The notes under the pieces: model-generated | What the model saw: the letters and a program-made list of their open reading frames with translations, nothing else | Database searches by the model: none | What the model was told of the DNA's origin: nothing | Program-made: the position numbers and the translations under genes | Shown: positions 53,178 through 63,500 of the stretch, piece after piece | Numbering within the stretch: the stretch's first letter is position 1 | Layout of the letters: every line of letters starts with the position of its first letter | NCBI RefSeq assembly: GCF_009002475.1 | Contig: NZ_AP019860.1 | Location: 1,178,001-1,242,000 of the forward strand | DNA length: 64,000 nt | Direction: 5' to 3' | DNA from: Candidatus Uabimicrobium amorphum | Lineage (GTDB): Bacteria > Planctomycetota > Uabimicrobiia > Uabimicrobiales > Uabimicrobiaceae

Positions 53178-53225
53178 AAAAGCAGAAGTGCAATTTATCA
53201 TAGATTGTACTTCTGCTTTTTTTTT
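53178..53225 (+). terminator. Strong intrinsic terminator of the envelope cluster
   Basis: AGCAGAAGTGCAAT (53181-53194) pairs with ATTGTACTTCTGCT (53204-53217) with one G-T wobble, extended by A-T pairs, and is followed by a run of eight T. It ends the OmpH-to-52758 unit. Confidence 0.9.
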
Positions 53226-53237
53226 ACATTTACAAAA

Positions 53238-53265
53238 AAAGGGACAGGCACCCGCCTGTCCCTTT
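53238..53265. repeat. Perfect 12-bp-arm palindrome GGGACAGGC-type
   Basis: AAAGGGACAGGC and GCCTGTCCCTTT form perfect arms around a 4-nt loop. It is just after the terminator. It looks like a third class of short dispersed repeat and may also stop transcription from the minus strand. Confidence 0.6.
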
Positions 53266-53417
53266 GGACGCACTCGTGTAAAATAGTTATAAAAAACTTA
53301 ACAAGATATAAAAAGGTAAATAGAATTATAGTACTGTTGGATCTTAATCGATACTACGATAACTTCATTTTTGTCATGAAAGCTTTGTGCTTTCCTCCAC
53401 CTATGTCATAGCACTAC

Positions 53418-54044
53418 TCATTTACCATTTGTGTAAGGTAATGAGGAGTTGTGCACTATGATTTTTAAATTTTCATTTTCGTCTTTAGCATAGGCAAGCG
53501 TGTATTCAACCTTTGTTTCGTTGCCCTCTACATCTGTAAAGTAGTAGTTGCCCATTGCAATTGCCACATTACAGCTATTGTTTACTATACCCGTGTTTTC
53601 CCAACGTACTTTTGTCCAAGGTCTTAGAGCAAACCCCTTATCTTCTTCGTAGGATGGATTTCCGCCTACGAAATAAGATAGGGCCCCATCAAAAGAAGTT
53701 CTGAATTGACTATGCGACGCAAGTGTTGGCTTGAAGAGTACAAGACTTAAATCATACCCATAGTATTCATTTATATGTTCGGATGCCGCTTTCACATAAT
53801 CACCGTTGCTTGAGTATGCTTTCCCAATCTTTATAATTCCCTCTCCCCAGGCTTTTTGCGCCTCGACAACTTCTTGCTCGGTGATACAGCTACTGCTGTA
53901 ACGAAAGCCTTCTTGCGATTTTGATTGCGATTCTGCCCTCACAATGTGGTTGTTATTGGCACAGCCGGACAAAAATAATGCAATGAAAAAAACTATTGCG
54001 AATGACATAATGTTGTGTTTAGAAAAACTCTTTGGATTTAACAT
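53418..54044 (-). CDS. Lipoprotein of unknown function
   Basis: The 208-residue protein has a lipobox signal ending LFLSGC (Cys near 28). The mature part has a helix QEVVEAQKAWGEGIIKIGKA and a beta-rich C-terminal half. No family is recognised; the layout is like a nuclear-transport-factor-2-type fold by length only. ATG 54044 has AGAGAG upstream; an in-frame start at 54092 would add 16 residues. It is alone, with the tandem repeat array upstream. Confidence 0.6.
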   Translation of the reverse strand: MLNPKSFSKHNIMSFAIVFFIALFLSGCANNNHIVRAESQSKSQEGFRYSSSCITEQEVVEAQKAWGEGIIKIGKAYSSNGDYVKAASEHINEYYGYDLSLVLFKPTLASHSQFRTSFDGALSYFVGGNPSYEEDKGFALRPWTKVRWENTGIVNNSCNVAIAMGNYYFTDVEGNETKVEYTLAYAKDENENLKIIVHNSSLPYTNGK

Positions 54045-54933
54045 AGTATACTCTCTTCTATCATGAAAATTTTGAATGATTTTACGAAACAAAATACCGC
54101 TTATTCAGAACTTTTATTTTGATTTATTTGTTAAGTCTACTGACATAAACTTATTGTGTTAAGAAATTAATGCTTTATAAAAAGTTAACATGTTTTGCAA
54201 AAGTAACTGAAAATCAAACAATAATACTCATGATGTCTTTTGACCAGAAGCAAGAGTTGTAACTAAGACGGATAGTATAGTAAAAGTTCATAATATGCTA
54301 ATGACCTTATTGTGTTAGGAAATTAATGTTTTATAAAAAGTTAACATGTTTTGCAAAAATAGTTGAATCTAGATAATTCTTGGGATATCTTTGGGTAAAT
54401 AGTTAATGTTATGTACAAGATGACGAAAAAAATTCATAATATGTTATAGACCTTATTGTATTAGAAAATTAATGATTTATAAAAAGTTAATATGTTTTAC
54501 AAAAGCGGTTTAAACTAGAGTAAAGATACTCAGTACGTCCTTGCTTAACCAGTTGGCATTGTATACAAGATGATAAAAAGAATTCATAATACGTTACTGA
54601 CCTTATTGTATTAGAAAATTAATGCTTTATAAAAAGTTAATATGTTTTGCAAAATAAAAGATGTTTTACACAAGATTCTGTACAAAACAATTTAGCTTAT
54701 TAGCATCTTAAAAGTGCTTAATGTTTGCTTGAAAAACATCGTATATTCTTCTAAGAACAATGTCAAATATTTTTTTTAATTTTATAGAAATAGAATGCTT
54801 TTTTGTCCGATTTTTTTTACTTAAATTGTTGAAGCGGTTACTCTTGTAGAGATATATTTTTTTGTCAAAAAAACATAGTGAAATCTGAAAATACAAAACA
54901 ATTTTGTATTTTCAGAGAAACGTAAAAATGCTA
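54045..54933. other. Long AT-rich intergenic region
   Basis: These 889 bp between minus-strand genes have no convincing gene. They hold the approximately 150-bp tandem repeat array (54151-54655). A 62-residue frame near 54708 is biased to Lys, Ile and Phe, as expected in random AT-rich DNA. Confidence 0.6.
54151..54655. repeat. Four diverged tandem repeats of about 150 bp
   Basis: Units start at 54151, 54307, 54453 and 54603 (spacings 156, 146 and 150 bp). Each opens TTATTGTRTTA, then AATTAATG, TTTATAAAAAGTTAA and ATGTTTTGCAAAA over about 52 bp. It ends, except for the last, partial unit, with TTCATAATATG and then GACC. The middle of each unit has diverged strongly, the core has not. Confidence 0.85.
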
Positions 54934-56058
54934 CTACAAATTCGCATTTAAACCGTCGACAATATCACCCTGCGACAGCCTTTCATATTTCTTGCCATCG
55001 CTTGGATATTTCACCTTAAGAGTCTTGCCTTTTAGCGTTAACGACTTTTCTTCACCATGTTCGATTTCCACTGTGTTGATTTTTTTGCATAGTTCCTTGA
55101 TGAAATCTTCGTCGTCAGCCTTGTCTTTAAGGCTTTGCTCAAAGTTTTCAATCAGTTCGCTGATAGAACCCATTTGTAGAAAATTATCGGAGTCGAACGT
55201 TTTCCAGTTTACGCGAAATGTTAGGCCTTTTCCGATCACTTCTTTTAGAGAACCACTCACTGCGATTAGATTGCGTTCGATGGTGAGTTTTCCGGGAGCG
55301 GTTTTCATGTGTAATGGGTCAATGGCATTAAGAGAAAACGCGGGGAGATGTTCGTCTGCGTCGTGAATGCGTACCATTTGGATACTATCAACGGAAAAGT
55401 AGATTAGGTCATGTCTACGATAGTTGTTTTCCACGGAAAGTAATATTAATCCTGGGCTTTTGTCGGTTTTGATGTCCACGATTTTTCCGCTTGCACAACC
55501 ACCATGGTGGAAGGTGAAGGTTACGTTGAGCGCGCGATTTTTATCGTCCTTTAGTCGATGCTTAAGCCATTGTAAATCACAAAGAATGTCACGAATAGGT
55601 CGTGCAGGCATCTTTTCGATTAAGTCACTTACTTTAGGTGGTTCTTTGTCGCCTGTTACGGCTTGACCTAGCAAGGTGATGATGGCTTCGCTACGTTCAT
55701 CTACGTACTCTACGTTTGTCCAACGATGGTCGATTTTTAACACACGGTTGGCAAAAGAGATTGCAGACTTGCCGTAGGTTTCGGAATGGTTGCAGATGAC
55801 GATTGTTTTGAGTGTTTCTTTTAGGGCTTGTTTACCTAAATCATCGCAACAAATGGACTCTAGGGCGCTAACTAGTGGCAAGAAGTATAACTTGGGGATA
55901 TCGTTTTCATAGTATTCGTGGTTGACTTCTTTCACAATACTTTCCCAATCGATGTCCATTGTTAGTTCATGGCCCGCAATTTCGTCTAATTGTTTCTTTA
56001 GAGTAGCGTATTGGTTTTTTTGGAAATTTTCCAATGCTTTTCGTTCTTGTAAACCCAT
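54934..56058 (-). CDS. Hypothetical protein, last gene of the ankyrin/kinase operon
   Basis: The 374-residue protein is cytosolic by sequence with no span or signal. The N-terminal 190 residues are helical (QERKALENFQKNQYATLKKQ). The middle part contains FHHGGCASGKIVDIK, a beta-rich region and VSGSLKEVIGKG, and the C-terminus has EEKSLTLKGKTLKVKY. I recognise no family. ATG 56058 has AAAGGA at 7 nt; a start at 56130 would overlap the kinase gene. It follows the kinase by 10 bp and may be a substrate or regulator. Confidence 0.6.
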   Translation of the reverse strand: MGLQERKALENFQKNQYATLKKQLDEIAGHELTMDIDWESIVKEVNHEYYENDIPKLYFLPLVSALESICCDDLGKQALKETLKTIVICNHSETYGKSAISFANRVLKIDHRWTNVEYVDERSEAIITLLGQAVTGDKEPPKVSDLIEKMPARPIRDILCDLQWLKHRLKDDKNRALNVTFTFHHGGCASGKIVDIKTDKSPGLILLSVENNYRRHDLIYFSVDSIQMVRIHDADEHLPAFSLNAIDPLHMKTAPGKLTIERNLIAVSGSLKEVIGKGLTFRVNWKTFDSDNFLQMGSISELIENFEQSLKDKADDEDFIKELCKKINTVEIEHGEEKSLTLKGKTLKVKYPSDGKKYERLSQGDIVDGLNANL

Positions 56059-56068
56059 TTTTCGTCCT

Positions 56069-58936
56069 TTATTTATAGTAATCTTCAATAGCAGCGGCTT
56101 TTTTACGCAATGCAGTGGCTTTTTTTTCATCTTTCATTTCGTACACACCGACTTTATAAAAATGGTCTGCTAAAGCAACCATTGCTCGGGTACTATCATT
56201 TTTTACAGCTTCATTGACCCAATCAAAGGCTTGCTTAAAACGTTTTTTCTTATACTCTTCAATACCTAACTGATACATCGCATCGTAGTTATTTAGCTTT
56301 GCCGCTTCCTGATAGAAATATAGACTTCTTTCTTGGTTGCTACGTTTCACACCGCGTCCCTGGCTGTAAGCAATTCCCAATTTCACAAACATGTTACCAT
56401 TGCGTATGCGCTTCTTGTATGCTTTATTCAAAATGTCCATTGCCTTTTTCGCGTTTTGTTCGACCCCATGTCCGTTGTCGTATAGGCACGCGGTACGATA
56501 AATCGCAAAGGGTTCTTTTGCGGCTTTCTCGTACAATTTTTTGGCGGTTGTATAGTCTTTTTGCTCTTCTTTTATCAAGCCAGCAGCTGTGAACAACAAA
56601 CGATGCTTATTGTTGGCGTTTTTCTTTAACCACGCGAAACTTGTTTCGGGGTAAGTTCTATGGAATATGGAGACCGTACGCATTAGATAGGCCTCGTTGT
56701 TTACGGTAAAATTTAGTGCCGTTCGTTGTTTTTGATTTAAGGAAATTGTCGCGTCGAGAAAATAAGCAAACAACAAATGACGAATTGCTTTGGCTCGTTG
56801 TTTTTGCTCCAAATACATATTGCTGAGGTACCAATATGCCTTTGCCTGCGAGTGGTCAATATTTTTGATATCGTGGAGGTCGATAATTTGCTTTACGTAT
56901 TTGTGCAAGTTTTTCCAATCTTGCTTGGTGTAGTGTATTTCGGCCAGCTTGTCGAGTGCTTGGCGATGTTCGTTTGCAAATAACAGTGTTTTTTCATAGT
57001 CGGAGATCGCTTGGGGATAGTCACCTAGTTGATGGTGTACAACTCCGCGCAAGTAGTAAAGGTTTGCATTTTCACGCTGTATTTCAATTGCCGCAGAAAA
57101 AGTTTCCATCGCCTCTTGGTACTTACGCAATGCGGTATAACATTGGCCTTTTCCTATGAGGGCCGACATTTTATTTGGGGTTTTGTTTAATATTTGTGTA
57201 TATAAACCCAAGGCTTGTTGGTAGTTTTGATCGCGAAAATGTATGTCACCTTGTAGTTCGGCAATGTGTAGTTTGCTTTGCGATAATTGATCTTGCAAAT
57301 GTGAGATTTCGGCTTGCTTTTCGCCAATCGTCTCGTTGAGTTGTTCATTACCGTTTTGCAGAAAATAGCTATAGCCACCTAGCCCAAAAATGATTAAGGT
57401 TACCGCAATACGTTTTAGCCACAAATAGGTTTTTTGCGCTTTGGTCTCTTGAAATGTTTTGGAAAATTGCTGCAAATCTTTTTTCAGGTACGTTACACTT
57501 TGGTAACGACCATCTTTTGATTCATGGAGGCATTTCAAACATATACTCTTCAAACGTTTGGGCATTTCATCTTTGATTTTAGGTAGAGGAAACGGCGGAG
57601 TTTTCATGACCAGTTCATAAAGAATTGTGCCAATGGTGTAGACGTCGCTGCGCTCGTCAATATCGTGAATGCTACCATTCATCTGTTCCGGCGGCATATA
57701 CTGAATACTTCCCACGACCTGTCCGGTTCGCGTGTACTTTTCTTCGTCCATTTTTTTGGCGATACCAAAGTCCACTACTTTGACATGGTTGTTGATATCA
57801 AGCATAATATTTGATGGTTTTAGGTCGCGGTGGATGATGCTTTTATCGTGCGCATGTTCCAGGGCATCGCATATTTTAAGAACTATATCGATGGTTTCTT
57901 CTAAGGGGAATGGACGACCTTGTTCTTGCAGTTCCTTTAGCGTCTTTCCTTCAATAAACTCCATGGAAAAAAACATGCGATTGTTATAGAAAAACTTGTC
58001 AAAGATGCGAATGATATTGGGGTGATTTAGTTTGGAAACAATATCCATCTCGCGAGTGAAACGTTTTTTGATTTCTTCAGGAACATCTTCTTCGCGTATG
58101 GTTTTCAAGGCGACGTAACGATTGTTTTCCGTATCGAATGCTTTGTAAACAATTCCCATCCCTCCACGACCAATTTCGATTAGGTCATGATACGGGCCTA
58201 TTTTGTGCGCTTTGGTGATTGTCGAAGCATCAATAAATGAGTCCATTGGCCGCGGTTTTTCGCCTTCATCCATTACCATGGTTGCGGCACTACTCTCCAT
58301 TTCCCATGGATTCTCAATATTTGAATCGACGACGGTCGCTTCACTGGGTACACCTGGTGGAGGAGTATTGTCGTTTGGCATGGTTTCGGCTTTCAAAAAT
58401 TTGCTAGTGTCTGCCGTTGTCGAAACTCCTCCTACATTTGTTTTCTCACTGATTTCACTAATCGTAACATCATGAGAAATACGTGATTCGCTGAGAGTTA
58501 TATCAGGAGGGGTTACATTGGCAGAAGTCGCTTCGTTAATGGTTGCGTCAGGAGGAGTTACATTGGCAGAAGTTTCGCAGAGGGTTACATCGGCAGAACC
58601 CGATTCACTGATCGTCGCATCACTTTCGGTCGCATCACTGTTTCGTTTTTTATTGGTGCTGACTTTGCTATTTTCGTCTAAAAATTTTTGATACAGTGTC
58701 TGTATCTGCGCTACAAAAGCATTGTGATCCTCGGCAGCAGCATTGTCCAATATAGAGCCGGCAAGCTCGTATTGGTGTTCATTGAGATTGAGGAAGAACT
58801 TTTTCAACATTACCGTAGTCGGATCATTTGGCGTTTGTTGTGATGCTGCTACGAGAAAATCGTAAGCCTGCCTCCACTGATACTGTGAAGCCGCGCGAAT
58901 CACTTCACTATACTTATTATCTACACCATCGGTCAT
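56069..58936 (-). CDS. Ser/Thr kinase with TPR and Sel1-like repeats
   Basis: The 955-residue protein has an N-terminal helical region, then a repetitive Thr/Ser/Glu segment (about 100-180; repeated VTPPD and TISES units) likely to be phosphorylated. The kinase domain (about 245-500) is complete: EIGRGGMGIVYKA, VALKTI, HRDLKPSN, VVDFGIAKK and GSIQYMPPEQ. A membrane span (about 502-525) is followed by TPR motifs (about 555-740) and three Sel1-like repeats near the end (ACLYDNGHGVEQNAKKAM, GIAYSQGRGVKRSN). It should be active, with the TPR/Sel1 part outside. It lies 3 bp after the upstream ankyrin lipoprotein gene. Confidence 0.9.
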   Translation of the reverse strand: MTDGVDNKYSEVIRAASQYQWRQAYDFLVAASQQTPNDPTTVMLKKFFLNLNEHQYELAGSILDNAAAEDHNAFVAQIQTLYQKFLDENSKVSTNKKRNSDATESDATISESGSADVTLCETSANVTPPDATINEATSANVTPPDITLSESRISHDVTISEISEKTNVGGVSTTADTSKFLKAETMPNDNTPPPGVPSEATVVDSNIENPWEMESSAATMVMDEGEKPRPMDSFIDASTITKAHKIGPYHDLIEIGRGGMGIVYKAFDTENNRYVALKTIREEDVPEEIKKRFTREMDIVSKLNHPNIIRIFDKFFYNNRMFFSMEFIEGKTLKELQEQGRPFPLEETIDIVLKICDALEHAHDKSIIHRDLKPSNIMLDINNHVKVVDFGIAKKMDEEKYTRTGQVVGSIQYMPPEQMNGSIHDIDERSDVYTIGTILYELVMKTPPFPLPKIKDEMPKRLKSICLKCLHESKDGRYQSVTYLKKDLQQFSKTFQETKAQKTYLWLKRIAVTLIIFGLGGYSYFLQNGNEQLNETIGEKQAEISHLQDQLSQSKLHIAELQGDIHFRDQNYQQALGLYTQILNKTPNKMSALIGKGQCYTALRKYQEAMETFSAAIEIQRENANLYYLRGVVHHQLGDYPQAISDYEKTLLFANEHRQALDKLAEIHYTKQDWKNLHKYVKQIIDLHDIKNIDHSQAKAYWYLSNMYLEQKQRAKAIRHLLFAYFLDATISLNQKQRTALNFTVNNEAYLMRTVSIFHRTYPETSFAWLKKNANNKHRLLFTAAGLIKEEQKDYTTAKKLYEKAAKEPFAIYRTACLYDNGHGVEQNAKKAMDILNKAYKKRIRNGNMFVKLGIAYSQGRGVKRSNQERSLYFYQEAAKLNNYDAMYQLGIEEYKKKRFKQAFDWVNEAVKNDSTRAMVALADHFYKVGVYEMKDEKKATALRKKAAAIEDYYK

Positions 58937-58939
58937 GAA

Positions 58940-59821
58940 TTAATATCCTTGTATACCTTGAAGACTATCCAATATTCTTTTAAATTTTTGTTGTTGTTGT
59001 CCCGTTGAGTTTTCGTATCTGTATTGAGCAAAATCAATTGCGGTTTTACCATTGTCCCTTTTCAGCTTGGCATTCGCACCGTTAATCATGAGCAGTTCTA
59101 CAATGTCTGCGTGCCCAAGGTCGGCAGCGATCATCACAGCGGTTTTACCACCATCTGTCGATGGTTGATTGACAAAAGAACTCTGGGCATTTTCACGTAA
59201 AATATCTTGGACAATATACAAATAACCAAACTCACAGGCCAACATTAGCATGTTGTATCCGCGATCATCGCGAACATTTGCACGAACCAAAAATTGCAAA
59301 TGGTCTTTAAAGTGAAAATTTTCCACCACAGTTGTGGGATGAAAACTTCCCGATAGCGAGTTGTATGATTTGCGTATTTTTTCGGCTTCGCTTTTTATTT
59401 GCGCAGTGTTATTGCGAACACTTGGCTGTGTCGTAGGCTTTGTTGGTTTCGGTTGTGTTGTTGCAGGCTGCGTTTGTGTCGGTTGTGTTGTCGCAGGTTG
59501 CGTTTGCACAGGCTGTGTTGTCGTAGGTTGCGTTACCGGCTGCGTTTGTACAGGCTGTGTTGTCGGCTGTGCTTGTACAGTTTCTGTTGTTGCAGGCTGC
59601 GTTTGTGACGATTGCGTTTCGTTTGTATCGGTATTACGCGGCGTATTGTTTGTGTTATTTGGCTGTGTTGAACTATTGTGCGTCTTATCTGTACTCACCG
59701 TTGTATTTGCTTGATCATTCTTTACTATTTTCGTGTTGTCTGTCGTTGTTTTGTTCGTTTTTTGTGTTGTTTTACAGCCGACAACGGCAAAAACCAGTAG
59801 TATAAAAATAATTGATCTCAT
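58940..59821 (-). CDS. Ankyrin-repeat lipoprotein with TQP-rich linker
   Basis: The 293-residue protein has a lipobox signal ending AVVGC (Cys near 16). A long low-complexity linker of repeated TQPVQTQP and TTQPTQ units (about 40-135) puts the globular part away from the membrane. Three ankyrin repeats follow (GYNMLMLACEFGYLYIVQDI, KTAVMIAADLGHADIVELL, KTAIDFAQYRY). The mature end is NSTGQQQQKFKRILDS. It is one of two ankyrin lipoproteins before the kinase, and could be a periplasmic partner of it. AGAGG lies before the ATG. Confidence 0.8.
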   Translation of the reverse strand: MRSIIFILLVFAVVGCKTTQKTNKTTTDNTKIVKNDQANTTVSTDKTHNSSTQPNNTNNTPRNTDTNETQSSQTQPATTETVQAQPTTQPVQTQPVTQPTTTQPVQTQPATTQPTQTQPATTQPKPTKPTTQPSVRNNTAQIKSEAEKIRKSYNSLSGSFHPTTVVENFHFKDHLQFLVRANVRDDRGYNMLMLACEFGYLYIVQDILRENAQSSFVNQPSTDGGKTAVMIAADLGHADIVELLMINGANAKLKRDNGKTAIDFAQYRYENSTGQQQQKFKRILDSLQGIQGY

Positions 59822-59825
59822 GCCT

Positions 59826-60347
59826 CTAGTTCCCTAAAGCTTTTAGAATAAATGAATTTCCCGTTTTTTCTGCGGCAGCGATAGCTTGTTCATCTACGTT
59901 TGCTCCTTTATCTACTAAAAACTGTACCATGGCGGCATCGTTTTTTTCAATAGCAGCAACAAGTGGTGTTTTTCCCGTTTCATCGCGATTGTTGACATTA
60001 CCACTACCTATTTGGTCGCGAAAGTTTTTTAGAATTTTAAAGTACGCATATGGTACTGTGTTGGGAATTTCGCTACGGGTATTGTTGAGTTTTTTGATGT
60101 TTGCAAAACTCTGATCAATCGCTTTGTACTGGTCGTCGACACTCTCTTCAGCAAAATCACTACCAATACTTCCGAAATCGTCACCTCCGCCACTTGTAAG
60201 AGATGTCTGCGCTCCGCCACTGAAACCTGTTAGCCCCGCGGTTAAGCTTCCAGCTAGTTGATTTGCAGTACTACAACTACTACATACAAAAATAATTGTG
60301 ATTAACAATGTTATTTTTGTCATCCATTGACTTGTTTTGTGCATCAT
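59826..60347 (-). CDS. Short ankyrin-repeat lipoprotein
   Basis: The 173-residue protein has a lipobox signal (IIFVCSSC, Cys near 25) and a Gly/Ser/Asp-rich linker. About two ankyrin repeats follow (ETGKTPLVAAIEKNDAAMVQ and FLVDKGANVDEQAI). AAGGG precedes the first ATG. It is the first gene of the operon 59826, 58940, 56069, 54934 with gaps of 3-10 bp. It is divergent from the WD40 gene, with 195 bp between them. Confidence 0.75.
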   Translation of the reverse strand: MMHKTSQWMTKITLLITIIFVCSSCSTANQLAGSLTAGLTGFSGGAQTSLTSGGGDDFGSIGSDFAEESVDDQYKAIDQSFANIKKLNNTRSEIPNTVPYAYFKILKNFRDQIGSGNVNNRDETGKTPLVAAIEKNDAAMVQFLVDKGANVDEQAIAAAEKTGNSFILKALGN

Positions 60348-60542
60348 TTTTTTTCCCTTACTGAATATTCTTGTTCACGGCATATTTTAACAGTAAAATT
60401 AATATGTGTCATCAACTTTCTCGAACCATAGTTTGTTATCATCTGTGCGTTTATGACTGAATTTTTGACGCATAACTTAGGACGTGTTTTGATAGAGAGA
60501 CGTTTGATTGTTTTTACATCCATCAACTTCTAGGGGATTATC

Positions 60543-63500
60543 ATGAGATATTTGTGGTTGTTGTTTTTTTCGTTATCTACTGTTTGCGCCCAAGACTCTT
60601 ATTTTGCTTCTTTGCAATACAAGCTTGTTGGACACAACAATGTAATCGAGAAGGGTGCTATTAGCAAAGATACAAATACGCTGGCTTCCGGAGATTGGGA
60701 CGGAGTTATTCAGATATGGTCTTTGCCTTTTGGTATAAAAAAAACGACGATGGCGCGCCACCAAAAAAAAATTACCGGATTGGCGTTTATCGATAAAAAA
60801 CATCTCATCAGTAGTAGTGAAGATGGAACAATACGCGTTTGGGATTTTACAAAAGGGCAGCAACTATATCATTTTAAACGCAATATTGCCATTACCCATT
60901 TGGCTGTTTACAATAAGATGGTTGTGGTTGCCGAACGCGATGGACAAATACTTACGGTTGATTTACAAAATAGAAAAATTTCTCCGTTGGTGCGTTTGGG
61001 ACAAAAAATCAAGCATTTACAGGTTGTCAACGCCAAAGTTTTGGTGGTAACACAACGTGGTAATGTAGCTCTTTTGCAATTTGACGGTCAAATACTTTAC
61101 AAGTTTGCAAATAAATTCAATATTGTAAGTGCAGATATGTATAGTGATTATATTGTCACTGCCGATGTGAATCGACAAGTGCGGTTGTGGAGGAATAAAA
61201 AATTACTCACCTCTTTTACCACCGCAAAGTCCATACTACAAGTGTTTTTTGTTGATCGTAATCGTTTATTGATTTACAGTGGTGGCAATGTCTACTTGTA
61301 TTCTTTGCGCGATAAAAAAATGCAAAAAATGTTAGAAGACGCATTTTTTTATACGACGGTGCATAGTGAAAACTGGAAGCATCTTGTGGGATTTGGCAAT
61401 AAGAACGTCTATGTGTATCGTTTATTGGCGACAAAAAAAAACACCCGGGCGTTTGATGGAGATTTGGCGGCGTATGTAAAGAGTAATTTGCGCACTCCGT
61501 CGCGAGAGTTAGCACCAGGTGTTGTGATTTTACCATTTATGAGCGCTAAAAATAAAACAACACAACTGGGAAGCCTTCTTGCAATTATGTCGATGTTTAC
61601 TGCGACATACACACCGCAAAAAATAATGAATTTACCGCTCCGTGAAGTCGAAGAATTTTACTATGAACACGATTGGCTTCTCGCAGAACAAAAGTTACAA
61701 AAACGCGCTATCGCAAATGCGCGGCAACAATTTGCAACCAACAATATGTTGTGGGGAAAACTCATAAAGGTCAACAAAGGTTATGAGTTAAGTATCTTTT
61801 TTGATGGAGACTTTCCGCAACGTAGAGAAAAGAAAGTTTTCGCGGACGTCGCACAAATTCCTGTGTGGGTAGCGCAAAAGATTCACGAGTATACCAAAGC
61901 CACAACATTACCCGTTAGAGATGAAAAGATTGCTGCTGCTGATATACACAAAATGGCAGATATTCTTCCGGTGTACTTTGCTTCGCGTTTCACCGCAGAA
62001 CTTTATGCTTGGAAAAAAATCGCTGCACAAAATACTCATTCTACTTTTGTGGCAACACATTATTCCTATAGTTATTCTCCCGACCATCTCGCTCCTATAT
62101 GGCACTTATTGCGTGTAGATAAAAGACATCCACGTCATACATATGTACGCGAAATGCTTGCGCATTTTTACCTCAAAGAAAAACAAAATATTAAGGCCCT
62201 GGGAATGTATTTGGCCTTATTGGAAAAAGATGCGCAAAATCCCACACTCTACATGCAAATGATCACCGCTCTTATTCAAGAAGATGAGTGGGAGTTACAA
62301 CGTCTCATTTTGTTATACTGCCGTAGTACACTACGCGACATATATTGGTACGATGTTATTGCCGCAGATTATTATATTAATTATGCCTGGGAATTACTAC
62401 CGCAGGCCGACGGTAAGGCAATGTTTCGCAAAAAAATGGACAAAGCTCAGCAATTTTTACAGGCAGCGTATAAAAACAATCGCGAGAGGTGGCAAGCTCC
62501 CGCATCCATGATTAAAGTGGTTACGGCACTCAAAGAACCCCAAGAGGTTTTGAATAAATGGTTTCAGCGTGCGATACAGTACAGCAAGCCCAAAGAAGCC
62601 TACGGGCAAAAATTTCATTATTTGACACCGCGTTGGTATGGCAGCAAAGAAAAAATGTTGCAATTTGCGCGAAAAATACTCAACGAGTCTACAGCTCATT
62701 CTCCTTTGCGTTTTATTGTTCTCAATGCTCATCGTGAACTTTTACCCAACGATGACTATTACGAGCAGCAAGATGTGTGGCGTGATATTTCACGCGTTTT
62801 TGTTCCCTATTTACAAGTATATCCCCGCGACCGCATTCGCCGTATTTGGTATTGGGAATACGCGATGTTAGCAAAACGCTATCGTGTCGCAGCGCAACAG
62901 TACATAAAATTACAAAACCTTGGTCAATTACAGTCATTGCAAAGTAGTGCCCCTTTTAAAAGTATGAATAAAACACCACTGTATGCTGCCTTAGCGCAAG
63001 AATACAAACAAGATGGTGAGCAATATTTTTATTGGCTGCAACAAGCTCTGCGTCACAATCCACGTGACTGGAAACGACAACGCGAATATACAGAGCTTCT
63101 TTTACAAAACAATAGACAGGCAGAGGCTTATGATCATCTCCAAGCTCTTATATTGAACAGCAGTAAATGGAAATCTGAAGCTGAGGAGAAGATCGCTGAC
63201 ATCACGCCTGGAAAAATAGCGATTACGTCCAAAAAATCGCAAGTGTTGCACATCATGGCGGCGAACAAACTTCCACGAAAATTACTCGAAAAATTGAGCA
63301 GAGATCTCAATGCGAAATACCAAATACAAGTACAAATTTTGCCTGAAATGTATTCGTTTAATAAACATCACTTTATTGCCGAACGACGCAAAAAATTACA
63401 AGAGAGTTTGCAGCGTTTGTACCGTGTGGTAGGTAAAGACAAAGTGGAAGCGTATCGCGCTGTTTATGATTTAGAGAAAGACGCGGAGGGCGATTTTGAA

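Noticed and set aside
54151-54655. CRISPR or integron-type array
   Set aside because: Units of about 150 bp have diverged centres, not short identical repeats with spacers; no cas or integrase gene nearby.
54708-54896. Minus-strand 62-residue frame
   Set aside because: Composition is that of random AT-rich DNA; no ribosome site or family.
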